Notes: generated by a model not told the origin, from the sequence alone. A stretch of DNA of 64,000 nucleotides from Trichobilharzia szidati (GCA_944472155.2 OX235272.1:8850354-8914353); one strand, 5' to 3'; numbered from the stretch's first letter, positions 10,566-21,564 are shown. Translations and numbers: made by a program.

Positions 10566-10889
10566 ACTGACTACACAATTGCCCATAAGCAGTCAGTCTT
10601 CTTCAACCCCTCTCACACGATCTCTTCCATGTTAAACTCGAACCCATGCCCAAATCGTCACCCGCTTCCCATTTCAGTTGATTTCGAAGGCTTGCTTAAA
10701 CTCTTCTACATTTCTCTTATTGTTTTAATCATAAAACTATATCAGAGGTGATCACTACATGAAATCGTGCGCACATTTATTTAATTAGCTTTCAACTAAG
10801 CGCTATGCAATTCTTGATGGAAGTGAAGAAGTGGTTCCTTCTTCAGATGGAAAAAAAGCTACGTCAGATGATATATTTCAGATGATTAC

Positions 10890-11790
10890 TTTACAATCCT
10901 GCAGGATTGGACTTCACCGACCCCTAGACTAGAAATAGGAAGTGAAGTGGTAGAGCACGTTGACCGCTTCACTTACTTGGGAAGTACCATCAGCCCCAAC
11001 GGGTTGATCTCCGATGAAATCTCAGCACGAATACAGAGGGCTAGGTTCGCATATGCCAGTTTACGCCGTCTCTGGCGTAGACGCGATATCCGACTATCGA
11101 CCAAAGGGCGTGTGTACTGCTCAACAGTCCGCTCCGTCCTCCTTTATGGCTGTGAGACCTGGCCATTGAGAGCAGAAGACATGAAAAGATTAGCTGTCTT
11201 CGATCATAGGTGTCTGCGTTCTATCTCCCGCGTGAAGTGGTATAATAAGGTGAACAATATTGAGGTTAGGCGTCGAGTGCTACGTAGGTGGGAGGGGAGA
11301 TCAATCGACGAGGCTGTGAAATTACATCGACTGAGATGTGCTACGTATGCCTAGTCATCGCCTTCCTCGACGGGCAATGTTAGCTGATATAGGGCCAGGC
11401 TGGAAAGGAGCTAGCGGCGGTCAAACGAAAACATGGCACCAGTCAATGAAATCCACAACAGTTAGTCTAAGCCACGTAGGGAGATGTAGACTTCCTGGTT
11501 GGAGTCCTCGGGACGGTAAAAACCAATGGTTGGAAACAATTGGTGACATGGCTCAAAATCGTTCTCCGTGATGGCGCAGATGCATCCACTCCTTGTGACT
11601 TATGATTTCCAATGAAACCATATTGTTCTCCGTTATTACTATTCCTTTGTCTCACACCTCTGTTTACTGATTATATTATGCATTTCTGCTACTTTCTTCT
11701 GTTGCTTTGTGTGCTACAAGGAGGGAGTGTGGCGACTTGAACTGGCGCACATATGTGCAAAGTTCTATGTCGAAAACCGACAGTATAAAG
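10890..11790 (+). pseudogene. RTE-2 type LINE: C-terminal region and 3' UTR
   Basis: This encodes VVEHVDRFTYLGSTI, then SVLLYGCETWPLRAEDMKRLAVFDHRCLRSI, a typical sequence after the reverse transcriptase domain of RTE-like LINEs (10947-11340). After a frameshift it continues LRMPSHRLPRRAML...GGQTKTWHQSMKS...WLETIGDMAQNRSPWRR to about 11590. Compared with the usual HRLRWLGHVLRMP order, roughly 10-13 nt are missing near 11335, which causes the shift. A 3' UTR follows (GTGCTAC..GGAGTGTGGCGACTTGAAC near 11710-11745), shared with copies at 9985, 15750 and 63900. It is 5' truncated; RTE-like clade is inferred from motifs only. Confidence 0.88.
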
Positions 11791-11852
11791 AGGAAACATT
11801 CCAGTGGTATTAGTAATAGTAGTAGGGCTAGCTATCCCACCTCAATTCTCCA

Positions 11853-13502
11853 ATGTCATATTCCAAAGTCCTTTCTAAAGAGCATCAAAGAGCATTGAAA
11901 GCTCTCAAGAATAATGACAAAATTGTTATATTGCGACCTGACAAAGGCTCAGGAGTGGTGCTGATGGACAAAGAGGACTACATCGCAAAGATGAAAGCTG
12001 TGTTAAATGACCCGTTGAGGTTTAAAGTTGACAACTGCCAGAAAGATAAGAAAGATGCAGTTGAAAAACGTATCACAAACGCACTGAGAGATCTTCTAAA
12101 GAAGAAATTGATTGAGAACAATACGTGCAATATTTTGAAACCCTGAGGGTCCCGCTTGCCACACACGTATGGCCTTCCGAAGATACACAAAAAACAAGTC
12201 CCCCTGAGACCTATACTTTCGATGATCAATTCGCCCCAACATAAGGATCATTTCTCTGAAAGTGTGAACTAAATGAGCGTTTTAAATAAGTTCATGGTGT
12301 CATTTGATGTCACCTCCTTGTTCACAATGATTCCAATCAACGAAACCATTGAGATCATTTGTCAGCAGTCTGATCTTCTCCCACTCCCAGAGTCGGAATT
12401 CAAAAACCTACTGCTTATGTGTACCATGGATGTGCAATTCCAATTTGACAACACTCTTTACCGCCAAATACATGGTGTAGCTATAGGTAGTCCACTTAGC
12501 CCTGTTTTAGCAGATATATTCATGTCCAACTTTGAAAGAACAAAGTTGAAGCATGCAATCGATGAAACAACTTCCTACTGTCGATATGTTGATGACACAT
12601 TTATAGTGTGCAACAATGAAAGTCATGCTTCACATTTACTCAGACTATTCAATGATGCACACACCAGTATTGAGTTTACTATGGAACATGAAAGTGACGG
12701 AAAGTTCCACTTCCTCAACATTGCTATGCAACGCCTAGAAGACGGTAGTCTTCGGAAGTCAATTTATCGAAAGTCTACATAGAAAGGACAATAATTACGT
12801 CTTAATAGCTTTTGTCCAAATAGCTATAAACGAGCACTGGTCAAGACTCTGTACTATAGAGCGAGCAGAATATGCTCTACAGAGAAATTAGAGGAAGAAT
12901 ATGAGTTTCTTGAAAGGATGTTGAAGAGCAATCGGTACCCTCAAAGATTCATCAACAAGTATGGAAGATCTGAAGTCACAAATGTAAAACAAATCACAAT
13001 AGGTAAAAAGCCAATCTACATTCAGCTTGACTATAAAGGTGAAAACATTTCAGCGCTGATCAACAGAAGGCTGAGTACATCACTAACCAGAGCCTATCCT
13101 GCAGCTAAGCTCGTTCCCGTCTATCGAACAACTTGCTCTTTGGCGCAATCAAAAATCGATAGATATCCTTCTCATGTTAACTCCAACTGTATATACAAAT
13201 TTACATGTATCTGCGGGAGCAGTTACATTGGAAGGACAGAAAGAAGGGCATACCTACGATTTTCTGAACATGTACCAATAAGCTTATGTCTAAAGGGAAC
13301 AAATGCTTTAAACAGTGCCATCACCAGGCATCTCCTTGACACGGGTCATGAGGTGGACGGCGCAAGATTGTTCAAAATTATCAGTAGGCAAAAGAGCTGA
13401 ATTCTCCTTAAGTTTGCTGAAGCCATTTCCATCAAGCGCCTGAAATCTGATTTATGCGTCCAGAAGGAAGCGGTTATCAGTCTTTCTCTGCCATCCTGGT
13501 AA
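11853..13502 (+). pseudogene. Penelope-like retroelement: reverse transcriptase and GIY-YIG endonuclease
   Basis: One reading frame runs for 550 codons with no frameshift and five internal stops (12144-12146, 12270-12272, 12780-12782, 12792-12794, 13398-13400). Motifs in order: VILRPDKGSGVVLMDKEDY; YGLPKIHKKQVPLRPI; MVSFDVTSLFTMIP (motif A Asp); YRQIHGVAIGSPLSPVLADIFM (motif B); CRYVDDTF (catalytic YVDD, near 12590); KFHFLNI; and then the endonuclease part with CIYKFTC-CGSSYIGRTERR-YLRFSEH (GIY-YIG-like Tyr, YIGRT and Arg/His positions, near 13190-13270). The frame ends SLSLPSW-stop at 13502. The 5' end is truncated, and an in-frame deletion is likely near 12240-12280, between PQHK and the LNKFMVSFDV block. 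The lack of indels suggests a fairly recent copy. It lies just downstream of the RTE-2 tail in the same orientation. Confidence 0.92.
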
Positions 13503-13990
13503 CTGGATATTTTTCATCTGAATGCGAGATGCTGAAAAGTTTTCATTGTGTATGATTATTATTGTTCGGAATTGTGTTTAATATTGCATATATATATGTA
13601 TATATTATTAGTGTATGCGTATACTGATCGATTGACTTTTGTTTAAAATGAACTCTATGCAAGTATGTTAAAATTGTTTCTGTAGATATACTTAATAATG
13701 ACTGTGGCCTGTAAGCAGCTGACGAGAAGGCAATGAAATAAACAATGATGGTACCACTTTATTCTGCTAAAACTGTAGTTCTTGCTTTGTTCAAATTCAT
13801 TAAGGGGAATAAATGTTTGAAACCCTGCTTCTATTAGAACTTCATAACGTTGACGCTTGAAGCCTCTGTCTTCCAGTAGAAATGTAAAAAAGGAATAAAA
13901 AATAGAAACAAGGGACTTATATTTTGGAAGGGTATTTCATCAACAAAGAGTCACTGATGACAGTTTTGATTGTCTTGTAGGCTTTCGTTG
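13503..13990 (+). other. 3' flank of the PLE; A+T-rich
   Basis: Probably PLE 3' UTR to about 13760. A CTGACGAGAAGGCAATGAAA stretch (near 13717-13738) resembles hammerhead core words, but no stem I partner is convincing. Nothing else is seen. Confidence 0.4.
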
Positions 13991-14004
13991 TTGTTTTTTT
14001 TTGT

Positions 14005-14222
14005 TTGTTTATTTGTTTCAAGTTACAATCTATGCAGGATAAAAATTTCTCTCTTGTTGATGTTGTTGATCTCATCTTTCAACTGAGATGCTCTTTCCAT
14101 TCTGTTCTGTTTTGTTTTGTTTTATTTTGTTTTGCTGTTGTTTTTTTTCAGGCGGAAACAAAACAAATCTTCCAATGTCTACCTTTCTCTCTCTTTAGTG
14201 TTTATCTAATGACAATCAATTG
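14005..14222 (+). repeat. Low-copy paralogous block, copy 1 (partner 18960-19165)
   Basis: It shares with 18960-19165 the ordered words GATGTTGTTGATCTCATCTTTCA(GA/AC)TGA, a T-rich middle, GGCGGAAACAAAACAAATCTTCC and TATCTAATGACAATC. Both have a long pyrimidine tract ending just before GGCGGAAAC, like a splice acceptor, but the open frames are poly-Phe artefacts. I do not recognise a transposon here. Confidence 0.65.
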
Positions 14223-14269
14223 AAGAAAGAAAGAAAAAAATATAAGCTTATGGGTGTATGATTTGCCTG

Positions 14270-14415
14270 TGGTCTTATTTAAATGGCTTCATGAATATCT
14301 ATAAGCTCTCACCTCCTCCTCCTTCTCCTTCGTCTCTTGCTCCTCACACAATCTCCTCCATGTTACCCTCACACCTACGCTCACAACTTATCGTTTCCCA
14401 TTTGGGGCTACTGAC
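14270..14415 (-). mobile_element. RTE-1 LINE 3'-region fragment
   Basis: CTCACACAATCTCCTCCATGTTACCCTCACACCTACG and surrounding bases match the antisense 3' region of RTE-1 copies at 7000 and 40080. It is short and truncated by a B-family insertion. Confidence 0.5.
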
Positions 14416-14419
14416 TAAC

Positions 14420-15500
14420 TGACAGTTCAGTCACTGGAACCCAATCCCAAGGGCCTGTACATGAATTTCAACTTCCACCAGCCAATTCATGATATGGCGT
14501 GACTGGCACTAGCTGATGAATGACATGTCGGTGGCGAGTATTTGTTCCCACATCCGACCTGCTATACTCCATTACCAGTCGCGACTTCCCACTAGAATCC
14601 ACCCAGGTGACTACCTACCTGAATAGGGTCAGTCACTAGTGAGCATCAGATTGACATTCAAGTGTTGGTTTTCAGGGATTTGACCAGTTACAGAATTTCA
14701 TCATGATCTAGGACGAAACAGCTGACTGTCCAGTACTCTCTAGTTGGTTTTCCAGTGGTCCTCTAACCTATGCCCATTCATGATGAAACAATAACTTTAT
14801 TCAATGTAGACTGTACGGGATTCTTATAGTAATTTATTGTACATGGAGTGATGTTGGTTAGAAAACCCTCGGAGAACCCTGAAGTAATGGACAGCCATTT
14901 CGTCCTTATTCTTTGGGGTCCTTCAGCAGCACGCGTCCACCACAACGGTTTGAACCCAGAACCTACTGAAGAGTCCCGAACTAGGACGAAACAGATGACT
15001 ATCCAGTACTCCCTGATGGTTTTCACTGATGTTTCTCTAACTGATATCAGTTCGTGATCAAAATTAAAGCAAATCAGATCCCCATGACGAACTAACTCTT
15101 AAAAATTAATCTGATGCTCCCTAGTGAGTGGGAGTGACTGGCTGTGGGATGAAGTTGACTGGAGGTCTAGTGGGTAGTTGTAACTGGCAGTTGGGTCCAC
15201 CCGATCAGGAATAAGGGAGAATACTCGTCACTGATGACACTGGCTAGTGATGGTCGTGCTATGCAGCATGAATCGGTAGAAGTTAGAATTGACGGAGTGG
15301 TTATTAGATTTCGTCTCAATAGATGAATGGTCGACGAGCTCATGTGGTAAGTAACCTGAAGATTTTGGGTTCAATCCTTAGCTATGGGGTGGTGGGATAA
15401 ATCTGTCCAGTACTCCCTGCTGGTTTTCCAATGGTTCTCTAACTGAGAACAATCTGTGAGTGAATTTGAAACAAATCAACAAATCAACTCATAAAAGCTT
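14420..15500. mobile_element. B-family SINE cluster with a plus-strand tandem dimer
   Basis: A minus unit (14420-about 14705) is followed by a plus ribozyme/tail (14708-14790), then two plus units in tandem. The first ribozyme block ends with CCAGTACT at 15003-15010 and the next at 15407-15414, a spacing of 404 bp. Sequence runs from the first tail directly into the second unit (15040-15120). The first ribozyme lacks most of the 5' core (CCTACTGAAGAG) and the second lacks the core entirely. The dimer fits a tandem/circular RNA template. Confidence 0.7.
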
Positions 15501-15749
15501 ATATATTATATGACATTAACCTCTCATGATGTATTTTCCTCATTTCCGAGAAATGCTCACTGGTAGTTTGAAAGCCAGTTAAAAGTGTGCTTGTGTGTGT
15601 TTACGTGAATATATTTTGCTACTCAGGGACATAACTGATAAAAGCGGTTGAAATAATAAGAAATGACGAAAATATGCCGCATTCTGTTGGATGCGAACTT
15701 AGATACTTCAGTAATTCGAGCAAGTCACCATTGATATGACTGACTGACT

Positions 15750-17225
15750 GACTGCCTGGTTTCAACATTGAACTGTGCACAGATGTGCACCAGTTCGAGT
15801 TGCCACACTCCACTCCATGTAGTACACAAAGCGAGAGAAGAGAGTGAAGAGAGAGAGATAATAAACAGAAGTTTGAGTGAGGCAATAAGACTAGTAATAT
15901 GGGAGAACAATAGAGTTTTAGTGGATATTATGAGTCATAATGAGTGAATGCATCTGCGCCAGCCATTGAGAACGATTTTGGGCCATATCACCATTTGTCT
16001 TCAACGCTCACATTGGTTTTTACCATCCCGAGGACCCTAAACCAGGAAGCCAGTTAGTCTACACCTCCCTACATGACTAGCTCAAACTAACTTTTATGGA
16101 TTTCATTGACCACTACTAGCTCTTTTCCAGCCTAATCCATCCTATGCCAGCTAACATTGCCCAATGTCGAGGAAGGCGATCGATGCCTAGCCATGCGTAA
16201 CACATATCCTAACCATCTCAATCGGTGTAACTTCACAACCTCATTGACTGATTTCCCCTCCCTCCTTACCTGGCACTCGATCGAAGCCTAACCTCAATGT
16301 TGCTCACCTTCTTATACCACTTCATACGGGAGATAGAACGCAGGCACCTTTATGATCAAAGACAGCTAGCAGGCCTTTTCATGTCTTCTGCTTTCAGTGG
16401 CCATATCTCACGGCCATAAAGGAGAATGGGGCGGACTGCTGGGCAGCACACAGGCCTTTTGCTCGACTGCCGACCGGATATCACGTCTATTAAGTCAGAG
16501 GTGGCGTAAGGTGGCTGGCATGTACCAAACCAGCTTTCTGTATCGGTGCTGAGATTTCGTCAGTGATCACCCCGCTGGTGTTGGCTGATGCAACTTTCCC
16601 AATAAGTGAAGTAAGTGGTCAACACGCTCTACCAACCACTTTCCTCCCTATCTTTAAGCTAGGAGTGAGCTGATGTAGTTCAGTCCTGTAGCATAACCTT
16701 ACATTTGACAACAGGAGTGAATTGCATGCCAAACATTCGAAGATGGCTGCTCCCCAAGGTCTTCAGAAGACTCTACATTTTGTTAGCGTCTTCACTTATG
16801 AGGGAGGATTATATCATCTGCTTATTCTAAGTCACAGAGATTGTTCCTTGGTAACAAGTCAATCGCTGAATCGCTGAAGTCAGTTAGGGGTAAGTTCATT
16901 AGTACAATATATATGATGAAATTAAACAGAAATAGGGACAGTGGGATGGAATTCTTGACGGATACTGATGGTTGTCACCACTTCAGATGACAAGTCTCCA
17001 TAGGCTCTCACCTGGCTGGCTGCATCAGTTCGAGCAGAGTGAGTGGCTTGATCGGTGAAATGTATTTTTTCGGTATTCCTTTCTCAGCCAAACATCGCCA
17101 TAGTACCTCTCAGTTGACAGAATCGAATGCCGCTTTCAGGTCAAGAAATATGAGGATTGTTAGACGCCGGTGAGTATGCCTATGTTCTGTTCTAGAATCC
17201 ATCGAAGGGTGAAGATATAATCAAT
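15750..17225 (-). pseudogene. RTE-2 type LINE, reverse transcriptase to 3' UTR, heavily decayed
   Basis: Read from 17225 downward there are RT words for a motif A region (FLDLKAAFDSVN), AEKGIPKKYI, ALYSN, a motif B region, a LEYADD-like catalytic box (near 16830-16840), then VVERVDHFTYLG, RPILLYG-E-WPLKAEDMKR, the RLGYVLRMARHRS-like block and LETFDTNGDMAQNRSQWR. The 3' UTR ends near 15750 (GGAGTGTGGCAACTCGAACTGG). Many frameshifts leave no frame above 60 codons. It is the longest RTE-2 copy here and clearly dead. Confidence 0.85.
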
Positions 17226-17239
17226 ACATCAATTTGGGG

Positions 17240-17440
17240 CTACACTCAGGCGATGACCTGCATTGAGCTCGACATCACCCAATGGTCTATTCACTGGCGT
17301 GTGTCCAATCCATCTCCATTTCCTTCAACATATTCCTTTGTTGAACAGTAGGTTCTTGTACTCTAAGGTCTCTTGTTGCCATTTATTTCCTTCTGCCTGG
17401 TCATTTGATCTTCAATATGAAATATGCACAGTTAGTTGAA
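17240..17440 (-). mobile_element. RTE-1 LINE 3'-region fragment
   Basis: GTGTCCAATCCATCTCCATTTCCTT and the following bases are the antisense of the RTE-1 C-terminal region (compare 7105-7200). It is short and decayed. The remainder to 17630 shows no gene. Confidence 0.5.
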
Positions 17441-17629
17441 GGCAACCTGTATGTGTGTGGGTTGGGGGAAATAGAGGGAGAGACAAAGATGATCAGAAGA
17501 TAACTTGGTATGTGTGCTATTACGTAATAATTCAGGCTATCATATTGGACACACATTAAGGGGAAAACCAAAGAGAAATGAGAATAGCAGACATTAAAAT
17601 GTCTTTTATATTGAATATATTACGTGGTT

Positions 17630-17972
17630 GGAGGCCATCAGCAAGAAACTTTCGACCTAGGTTTGATACTAGTTGGCAATCACCAGTCAACAGAGCATAT
17701 CTTCAGCCTTGAAGGAACTCATGTCGCTTCTGAGACTCCAACCCGTTGACGAGTGTCAACTAGCCCGAAACTTAGGTACAGTCAAGGCTTCCTGTGGTCG
17801 ATTGCCTCCACCCATCTAATATCATCAAATCAATGTGCACCGTGAAGGGAGAGCTACCTAGTGGAATGGTGGCCACATTGCAAACCTAACTGGCTGATAG
17901 AATTCAGTCTGCACCAAAAAGAAAGGACTAGACACATTACACACACTAGTTACTAGTGTCCAATTAAAGTAT
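17630..17972. mobile_element. F-family tRNA-headed SINE foldback
   Basis: A minus part (17635-about 17755, GGTTGGAGGC...AGGAACTCATG) is joined to a plus part (about 17756-17972) ending in the F 3' tail (CTGCACCAAAAAG...GACTAGACACATTACACACACTAGTTACTAG). The tRNA head is not complete in either arm. No clear target duplication was found. Confidence 0.65.
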
Positions 17973-18059
17973 ACTGGATATACTAGTGAATGTTTGAATG
18001 TTCACCAGCAGCTCTGGAGATCGAAGTTCAATTGCCTCCCGACTGAATCTCAAACCTTA

Positions 18060-18340
18060 TCTAATTTACTAGCCCATAGTAAATTCAGAGAAATACGAAA
18101 GGTTCGGCGTGAGGATGGTAACCCAATCTCATAAAACAAAAACTGCTCACTTTATAAAGTAGGACTGCATTTTCATCATATTAGAATGTAAACGCAAGTA
18201 GTAGACAAGTAGTGAAACCGATGCGTCGATAGTTCAACAGTAGGATATTTGACAGCCAACCATACGAGAGGTCGCGGTCCAACTCCCGGTCAACAGACGC
18301 ACTCCTGAACCTCAAAGACTACTATACTTAGCTGGCAGTA
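18060..18340 (+). mobile_element. E-type SINE fragments
   Basis: 18105-18150 matches the E body (GGTTCGGCGTGAGGATGGTAACCCAATCTCATAAAA). 18225-18320 is a tRNA-like head with B-box-like GGTCCAACTCCCGG near 18280. The two pieces are not contiguous copies of one element. Confidence 0.45.
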
Positions 18341-18404
18341 AGCTTGCAAAATGATCGGAGATCAAATATGGAGCTACCGAACCCTATTGAGGTTAAATAA
18401 GAAT

Positions 18405-18535
18405 CCCGGTGGGTGCGTACTGGTGAAGAGTCCCGAACTAGGGCGAAACAGCTGTTCAGTACTCCCTGGTTGGTTTTCCAATGGTTCCCTAACTAATGTC
18501 AGCTCATCAAATCCCTACAAACCAACACTTGAAAA
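18405..18535 (+). mobile_element. 5'-truncated B-family SINE with decayed hammerhead
   Basis: It starts at GTGGGTGCGTACTG and runs through ribozyme and tail to CTTGAAAA. The core reads GTGAAGA (C3 changed to G); stem II GTCC...GGGC, GAA, stem III ACAGCTGT and stem I are otherwise kept. The tRNA head is absent, so it could not be transcribed by pol III from here. Confidence 0.7.
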
Positions 18536-18649
18536 AGTACACTATTGTTGCTGCTGAAAGCTTGGCGCCATATTTTACATTGAGAATACTAGGAATGAAG
18601 CGAAAGTGGAACCTGTCGATACCTCGAAAAGGTACTTCATAGACATTGC

Positions 18650-18875
18650 TTTCCGAGTTGAACATAGGGCTTCAAGCTTTGGAGTTTCATTAACAGTGTA
18701 GTTGCATTTTTAGCGGATGGGGTTGATAGCTCAGTGCCCAACCTTAACTCTTTACCTGGCTTACTACACTGAATTATTGAGGCATAGGATTCCGTTGGCA
18801 GGGAATCGAATCTTGAACCTTTGGGGCGGGGAGGGGGTTGCCGAGAGTTCTACGGCTGAACCAACGACACACTAT
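18650..18875 (-). mobile_element. E-family tRNA-headed SINE
   Basis: A full-length but diverged minus-strand copy: 3' tail GTTCAACTCGGAA, body with GGTAAAGAGTTAAGGTTGGGCAC, and the tRNA-like head (B box near 18800-18815). A G-rich insertion is seen at 18822-18838. Confidence 0.6.
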
Positions 18876-18959
18876 GGACATTGATTAGTGATAGTTTTGT
18901 TTTTATCAAATCGATTATAGTGATGAAGTTGTTTATCTTTTGTCTTTAAGTTTCATCAT

Positions 18960-19165
18960 CAGTGCGGAACAAAATATTTTTTTCAAGTCATTTTTTTTCC
19001 GATGTTGTTAATCTTATCTTTCAGTTGATGCTGTTTCTCTTCTGTTTTGCTTTCTTTCTTTTTTGCTGTTGTTGTTGTTGCTTTTTTTTGAGGCGGAAAC
19101 AAAACAAATCTTCCGATGTTTACTCCTATCTAATGTTGTTTATATCTAATGACAATCTTTTCAAG
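18960..19165 (+). repeat. Low-copy paralogous block, copy 2 (partner 14005-14222)
   Basis: See the partner entry. The copy lies about 4.95 kb downstream in the same orientation and runs directly into a B-family tail at 19163. Confidence 0.65.
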
Positions 19166-19800
19166 AGTTTGGTTTGTAAGGATTAGATCTGCTTTTTTTT
19201 TAAGAGTTTAACCACGAATTGATATCAGTTAGAGAGCTGGCATTGGAAACCAGCACTGGAGTACTGGACAGCCAGCAGCTTCACCAGTCTGCTTTTGGGA
19301 ATCATCCACAGTACGCACCCCCACTACCACCACCAGGGTTCGAACACAGGACCTTCCGGTTGCAAGGCAAGCTAGCTCGTATACCATTCAGTCACTCTCT
19401 TGGACCCGATTCAACGGCTAACCCATGCATGAATTCTAACTATTTCTACCAATTCGTGATGCATTTAGCGCAACTGGTACCAACCAATGTCATCGGTGTG
19501 AACTCAATCCTCACTCTTGACTGGATGGACCTCAGTGGTTATGACTTCCCACTAGAACTAACTCCAGGGAACTCTGTCCTGTAGCCAGTAGTCCCTAGCG
19601 AACATCAGATTAATTTTCAATAGTTTGGTTTGTAAGGATTAGATTTGTTTTTGTGATCCTGGGTTCGAACCCACCCACTCTGTGAGTGCGTACTGTCGAT
19701 GATTCGCAAAACTAGACTAATGAAATAGCTGGCTGTCCAGTACTTCAGTGCTGGTTTTCAATGCCGGTTCTCTAACTGATATCAATCCGTGATCAACTCG
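19163..19800. mobile_element. B-family SINE foldback
   Basis: A minus copy (19163-about 19650, B box GGGTTCGAAC reverse complement near 19336) is joined to a plus head/ribozyme/tail (19655-19800, B box GGGTTCGAACCC near 19662-19673). The plus core reads TCGATGA (C3 and U4 changed), so it is inactive; stem III ACAGCTGGCTGT-like and stem I are kept. The plus tail is shared with the duplication at 6248. Confidence 0.75.
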
Positions 19801-20298
19801 TAACCATAAGTAACATACATACTGAATAACTAACACCTCCCTCTTCATCTTTTCAACGAAACATTATTAACATTTATTTTTAATTCAGTATTGATTTTCC
19901 TATTGATCGACTGATTGATTTGACCGAAATATTTTGCCTTTGTCGCCGACATGTCGGCTCGCTCCTTGTAGGTGCTTCGACGATGTCTTAGGATTCATCC
20001 TGAAGTAATTCAACTGGAATATGTTGGATCAATAAGAAGACTGTAGAAGATCTGGATTTCGTATGTGTGTGGATGATTTATGTTTTAGTGTCACACAAAT
20101 TTGGAGACCTGCAGACCTGCGAAAACCAACAGACTGGCTAATTGAAGAGACTGGCAGGCAGCGATGACACGACTCCAGGTGAACAATGCGAAGATGGAGG
20201 TGACGACCTGGAGTGACGACGATAACAACAACAGTAACCAGAACCAATCACTATCAACGTGAGAAAATTGAAAGAGGTCACTTTCTTTCACTTATCGA
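19717..20298 (+). repeat. Dispersed duplication, copy 2 (partner 6248-6847)
   Basis: Same content and order as the partner: B ribozyme tail, spacer, minus SMalpha remnant, plus RTE-1 fragment. This copy continues without a break into the rest of RTE-1, so it is the more complete version. Confidence 0.85.
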
Positions 20299-20865
20299 GG
20301 AAGCCTCTTGTCAATTACAGACACACGAATGAAGATGTCAAAGCCAGACAGACATTCAACACTCTGAAATCAACTGAGAAATCTTCTGCACTAACTCACC
20401 ATATACAACAAAATTTCGAATGCTGTTCAACGCCAATGTTAATTCAGTCAGTCAGTTAGTCAGTCACTTCTTTGATATGGGTCAGAAACTAGACTTCGCT
20501 GGCTCCATACTGAAGATCAAATGGCCTGCCAGAATGAATCAGTAACAGGAAACTCTGGGAGCTAACCAATCAAGAACCTACTGGTCCACAACAAATATGT
20601 AGAAGAAAAGTGGAGATGGACGTTGAGGAGAGATCGCATTAACTAGGCCACTAATCCATTGGGACCCGAATGGGGAACAACGAGTGAGTTGTCCGAGAGT
20701 GATATGGGGGCGAGTTTATGTGGAGGAGGAGGAGGAGGAGATGAGAGTCTATGGCCGATCGTGGGGCAACTGATGAAGAGAACTGCAGAAAATGGGACAA
20801 AGTGGAGATGTGCTCTTTGTAAGTCTATGTTCCACTCGGAATCCAAGGGAACAATAAAAATTAAT
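20030..20865 (+). pseudogene. RTE-1 type LINE, reverse transcriptase tail to 3' end, broken
   Basis: It starts at TVEDLDF (polymerase motif C region, catalytic Asp pair lost), continues with INVRKLKEVTFFHL and NEDVKARQTFNTL, then a shifted C-terminal part (TLGANQSRTYWSTTNM..) and the 3' end GCTCTTTGTAAGTCTATGTTCCACTCGGAATCC..AATAAA. Stops and frameshifts are present throughout. It abuts an SMalpha foldback at 20866. Confidence 0.8.
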
Positions 20866-21085
20866 AGTTTGGTGGATGGTGACTAGCCGTGGAATCCTCC
20901 AGGACAATGCGCATTTGGTCTGATTTGGGACTCGTCACCTGAATGTACTGGGTTCAAATCTCAGTAGGATCTTCATCATCATCCCCCACTGGGGAATACA
21001 GGCACATCCAGTAGCTGAAGAGCCCCACATAGGGACGAAATGTACATTGTCCTGGAAGATTCCACCTCTAGTCATCACTACTGTT
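20866..21085. mobile_element. SMalpha-type SINE foldback, ribozymes degenerate
   Basis: The minus arm (20870-20945) holds a hammerhead with CAAA in place of GAAA. The plus arm (about 20946-21080) has a tRNA-like B box (GGGTTCAAATCTC near 20950), core CTGAAGA near 21016-21022, stem II CCCC..GGG, GAA and stem III ATGTACAT, but extra bases before the stem I 3' strand. Probably both are inactive. Confidence 0.7.
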
Positions 21086-21089
21086 ATTT

Positions 21090-21560
21090 ACTTGTCAATT
21101 CTGACAGTTCGAGGTCAGTTATAATACAACACAAGACAGGACAAGAAGAAAGAGAACAAACACGTTTCTCTTTCTCACTGTCTACCCCCTCTCTTTCTCT
21201 CTAGTTTTTTTACTTTTCAACTGTTTAACATTTTTCAAAAAATATGTTTTATTGCTTTCATTTTTTTGTATTGAGTTTATTTTGAAAATCGAACTGAATC
21301 TACACGCACGCACGCACACACCCATACACATACACATAACCACAGATACTGACTTGACTAGAAAGATTGCGTAACACTGAAAAATGCGGGCTACCTCTAT
21401 TGAAATAATAATAATAACTAATAATAATCAACGTGATTATCATTTTATGGGAGGCAATAATAGTAATAATAATAATTCGTTAAATATCACATAAAATGGC
21501 CTATATATATATGATATATTTTTGACGATCGATATATCGATCATAAAATCAATCCTATTT
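21090..21560. other. No gene seen; simple repeats
   Basis: Pyrimidine-rich 21170-21215, CA/CG-rich 21305-21345, and several TAA runs (21407-21475). Confidence 0.4.
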
Positions 21561-21564
21561 CGTT

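Noticed and set aside
13715..13740. Hammerhead core words (CTGACGA ... GAAA) in the 3' flank of the 11.9-kb PLE
   Set aside because: The stretch between the words cannot form a normal stem II and no good stem I partner was found nearby; only a weak partial match at about 13765.
19219..19584. 121-codon plus frame with Pro-rich and Cys residues
   Set aside because: It is the antisense of a B-family SINE; similar frames occur in other B copies for the same reason.
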